Part shown: piece by piece, positions 14,543-14,905 of the stretch
Numbering within the stretch: position 1 is the first letter of the stretch
How the letters are laid out: every line of letters starts with the position of its first letter
Source of the DNA: an uncultured Flavobacteriales bacterium
Lineage (GTDB): Bacteria; Bacteroidota; Bacteroidia; Palsa-965
Direction of reading: 5' to 3'
Length of the DNA: 14,905 nucleotides
NCBI GenBank assembly: GCA_937974275.1
Contig: CALJIF010000111.1
Location: forward strand, 1-14,905
Program-made: the position numbers and the translations under genes
Notes under the pieces: model-generated
The model's input: the letters and a program-made list of their open reading frames with translations, nothing else
What the model was told of the DNA's origin: nothing
The model's database searches: none

Positions 14543-14567
14543 CTTTTTGATAACACTTGTTAAACCG

Positions 14568-14600
14568 TTGCACTGCGCTGCGTAAAGTGTAATACCTTTA
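14568..14600 (+). promoter_or_regulatory. Candidate Bacteroidota-type promoter
   Basis: The 67-nt gap before the 68-residue membrane protein contains TTG at 14568-14570 and TACCTTTA at 14593-14600, one mismatch from the -7 consensus TAnnTTTG, with a 22-nt gap between them. The implied start of transcription would lie only a few bases before the ATG at 14610, giving a very short leader. A small inverted repeat (AATAC / GTATT, 14591-14606) overlaps the -7 element. This is a pattern match only. Confidence 0.3.
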
Positions 14601-14609
14601 AGTATTGCT

Positions 14610-14816
14610 ATGTTCAGAAAGTTGTCCTATTGGTCGCATTTTACAGTTCTTCGTTGGACAGTCGCGATTGCACTAATTGGTGTATGGGCAGGATACAATA
14701 TTATAGGACAGTTTTATCGTGATGAGGATTCTCTTCATTGGCGGGTGATGCAATTGTGGTTTCCGATTATTGCGTGGAGTGTTTTAGGTATTACGATGGT
14801 CGGTATACTTTTCTAA
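14610..14816 (+). CDS. Small two-helix membrane protein, unknown function
   Basis: A 68-residue protein that I do not recognise. It has two predicted membrane helices, about 11-31 (TVLRWTVAIALIGVWAGYNI) and about 47-68 (rich in Trp, Ile, Val), with a short charged connection FYRDEDSLHWR. The N-terminus is basic (MFRKLSYWSHF). The C-terminus ends within the second helix (MVGILF), so nothing extends beyond the membrane. The helices, the intact start and the separate intergenic region with a possible promoter support a real gene, but the small size leaves doubt. No link to the secretion genes upstream is visible. Confidence 0.6.
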   Translation: MFRKLSYWSHFTVLRWTVAIALIGVWAGYNIIGQFYRDEDSLHWRVMQLWFPIIAWSVLGITMVGILF

Positions 14817-14834
14817 CTGATCTATTGGATTTAC

Positions 14835-14905
14835 GTGTGGATAAAAAAAAAAAAAAATCAAATCACGGTAGATATTAAAATTATTCCTACAACAAACCAT
14901 TATAA
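14835..14905 (+). CDS. Possible start of a further gene, cut by the window end
   Basis: After the stop at 14814-14816 the same frame is open to the window end. A possible GTG at 14835 gives MWIKKKKNQITVDIKIIP, and the following residues TTNHY look like ordinary protein. A second GTG at 14837 is in another frame that reaches a TAA at about 14874. A run of 15 A (14843-14857) lies between the starts and the open stretch, so the true frame depends on the length of that run. Too little is visible to name a product; it could equally be non-coding. Confidence 0.25.
   Translation, partial: MWIKKKKNQITVDIKIIPTTNHY

Noticed and set aside
14551..14562. Inverted repeat TAACA-CT-TGTTA as a transcription terminator
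   Set aside because: The stem is only 5 AT-rich pairs with a 2-nt loop and no following T-run.
1..14905. tRNA, rRNA, CRISPR, insertion sequence or riboswitch
   Set aside because: Almost all of the window is occupied by + strand genes, gaps are under 100 nt, and no such structures were seen by eye. No covariance or repeat search could be run.

Overview
The window looks like a chromosomal segment of a Bacteroidota bacterium (Flavobacteriales, Chitinophagales or a similar lineage; I cannot resolve further). The main reason is that it encodes parts of, and cargo for, the type IX secretion system (T9SS), which is confined to this phylum: two proteins with gliding-motility-type (type B) C-terminal sorting domains, one protein with a probable type A sorting domain, a PorP/SprF outer-membrane protein and a PorE-like OmpA protein. 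Base composition is moderately AT-rich, most starts lack a convincing Shine-Dalgarno sequence, and all recognisable genes lie on the + strand.

Layout. (1) Bases 1-2243: the 3' end of a TPR protein, followed 21 nt later by a membrane-bound HAMP/coiled-coil/SpoIIE-type PP2C phosphatase. (2) Bases 2313-13250: a tight run of five exported proteins with spacings between about -1 and 18 nt: a large type B cargo protein with SprB-like and Ig-like domains; a 1311-residue collagen-like fibre protein that ends in a peptidase S74 / intramolecular chaperone domain; a small type B cargo protein; PorP/SprF; and a PorE-like TPR/beta-propeller/CRD/OmpA protein. (3) Bases 13247-14542: an RluA-family pseudouridine synthase whose GTG start overlaps the end of the porE-like gene by 4 nt, then a small secreted protein with a type A-like sorting domain. 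(4) Bases 14543-14905: a short non-coding gap with a weak promoter candidate, a 68-residue membrane protein of unknown function, a 15-A tract, and an open frame that leaves the window.

How the genes could work together (inference). The PorP/SprF protein is expected to sit in the outer membrane and serve the type B cargo. The PorE-like protein would tie that assembly to peptidoglycan through its OmpA domain. The two type B proteins would be delivered to the surface next to the collagen-like trimeric fibre. The fibre has a signal peptide but no T9SS sorting domain, so it may be displayed by partnership with the encoded cargo. This would make a self-contained surface-fibre cassette. Each domain family is known; what deserves attention is the combination: a collagen/tail-fibre protein with calcium-loop and beta inserts, self-cleaving at its C-terminus, between two type B cargo genes and upstream of its own translocon components. 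No mobile element, CRISPR array, tRNA or rRNA was seen.
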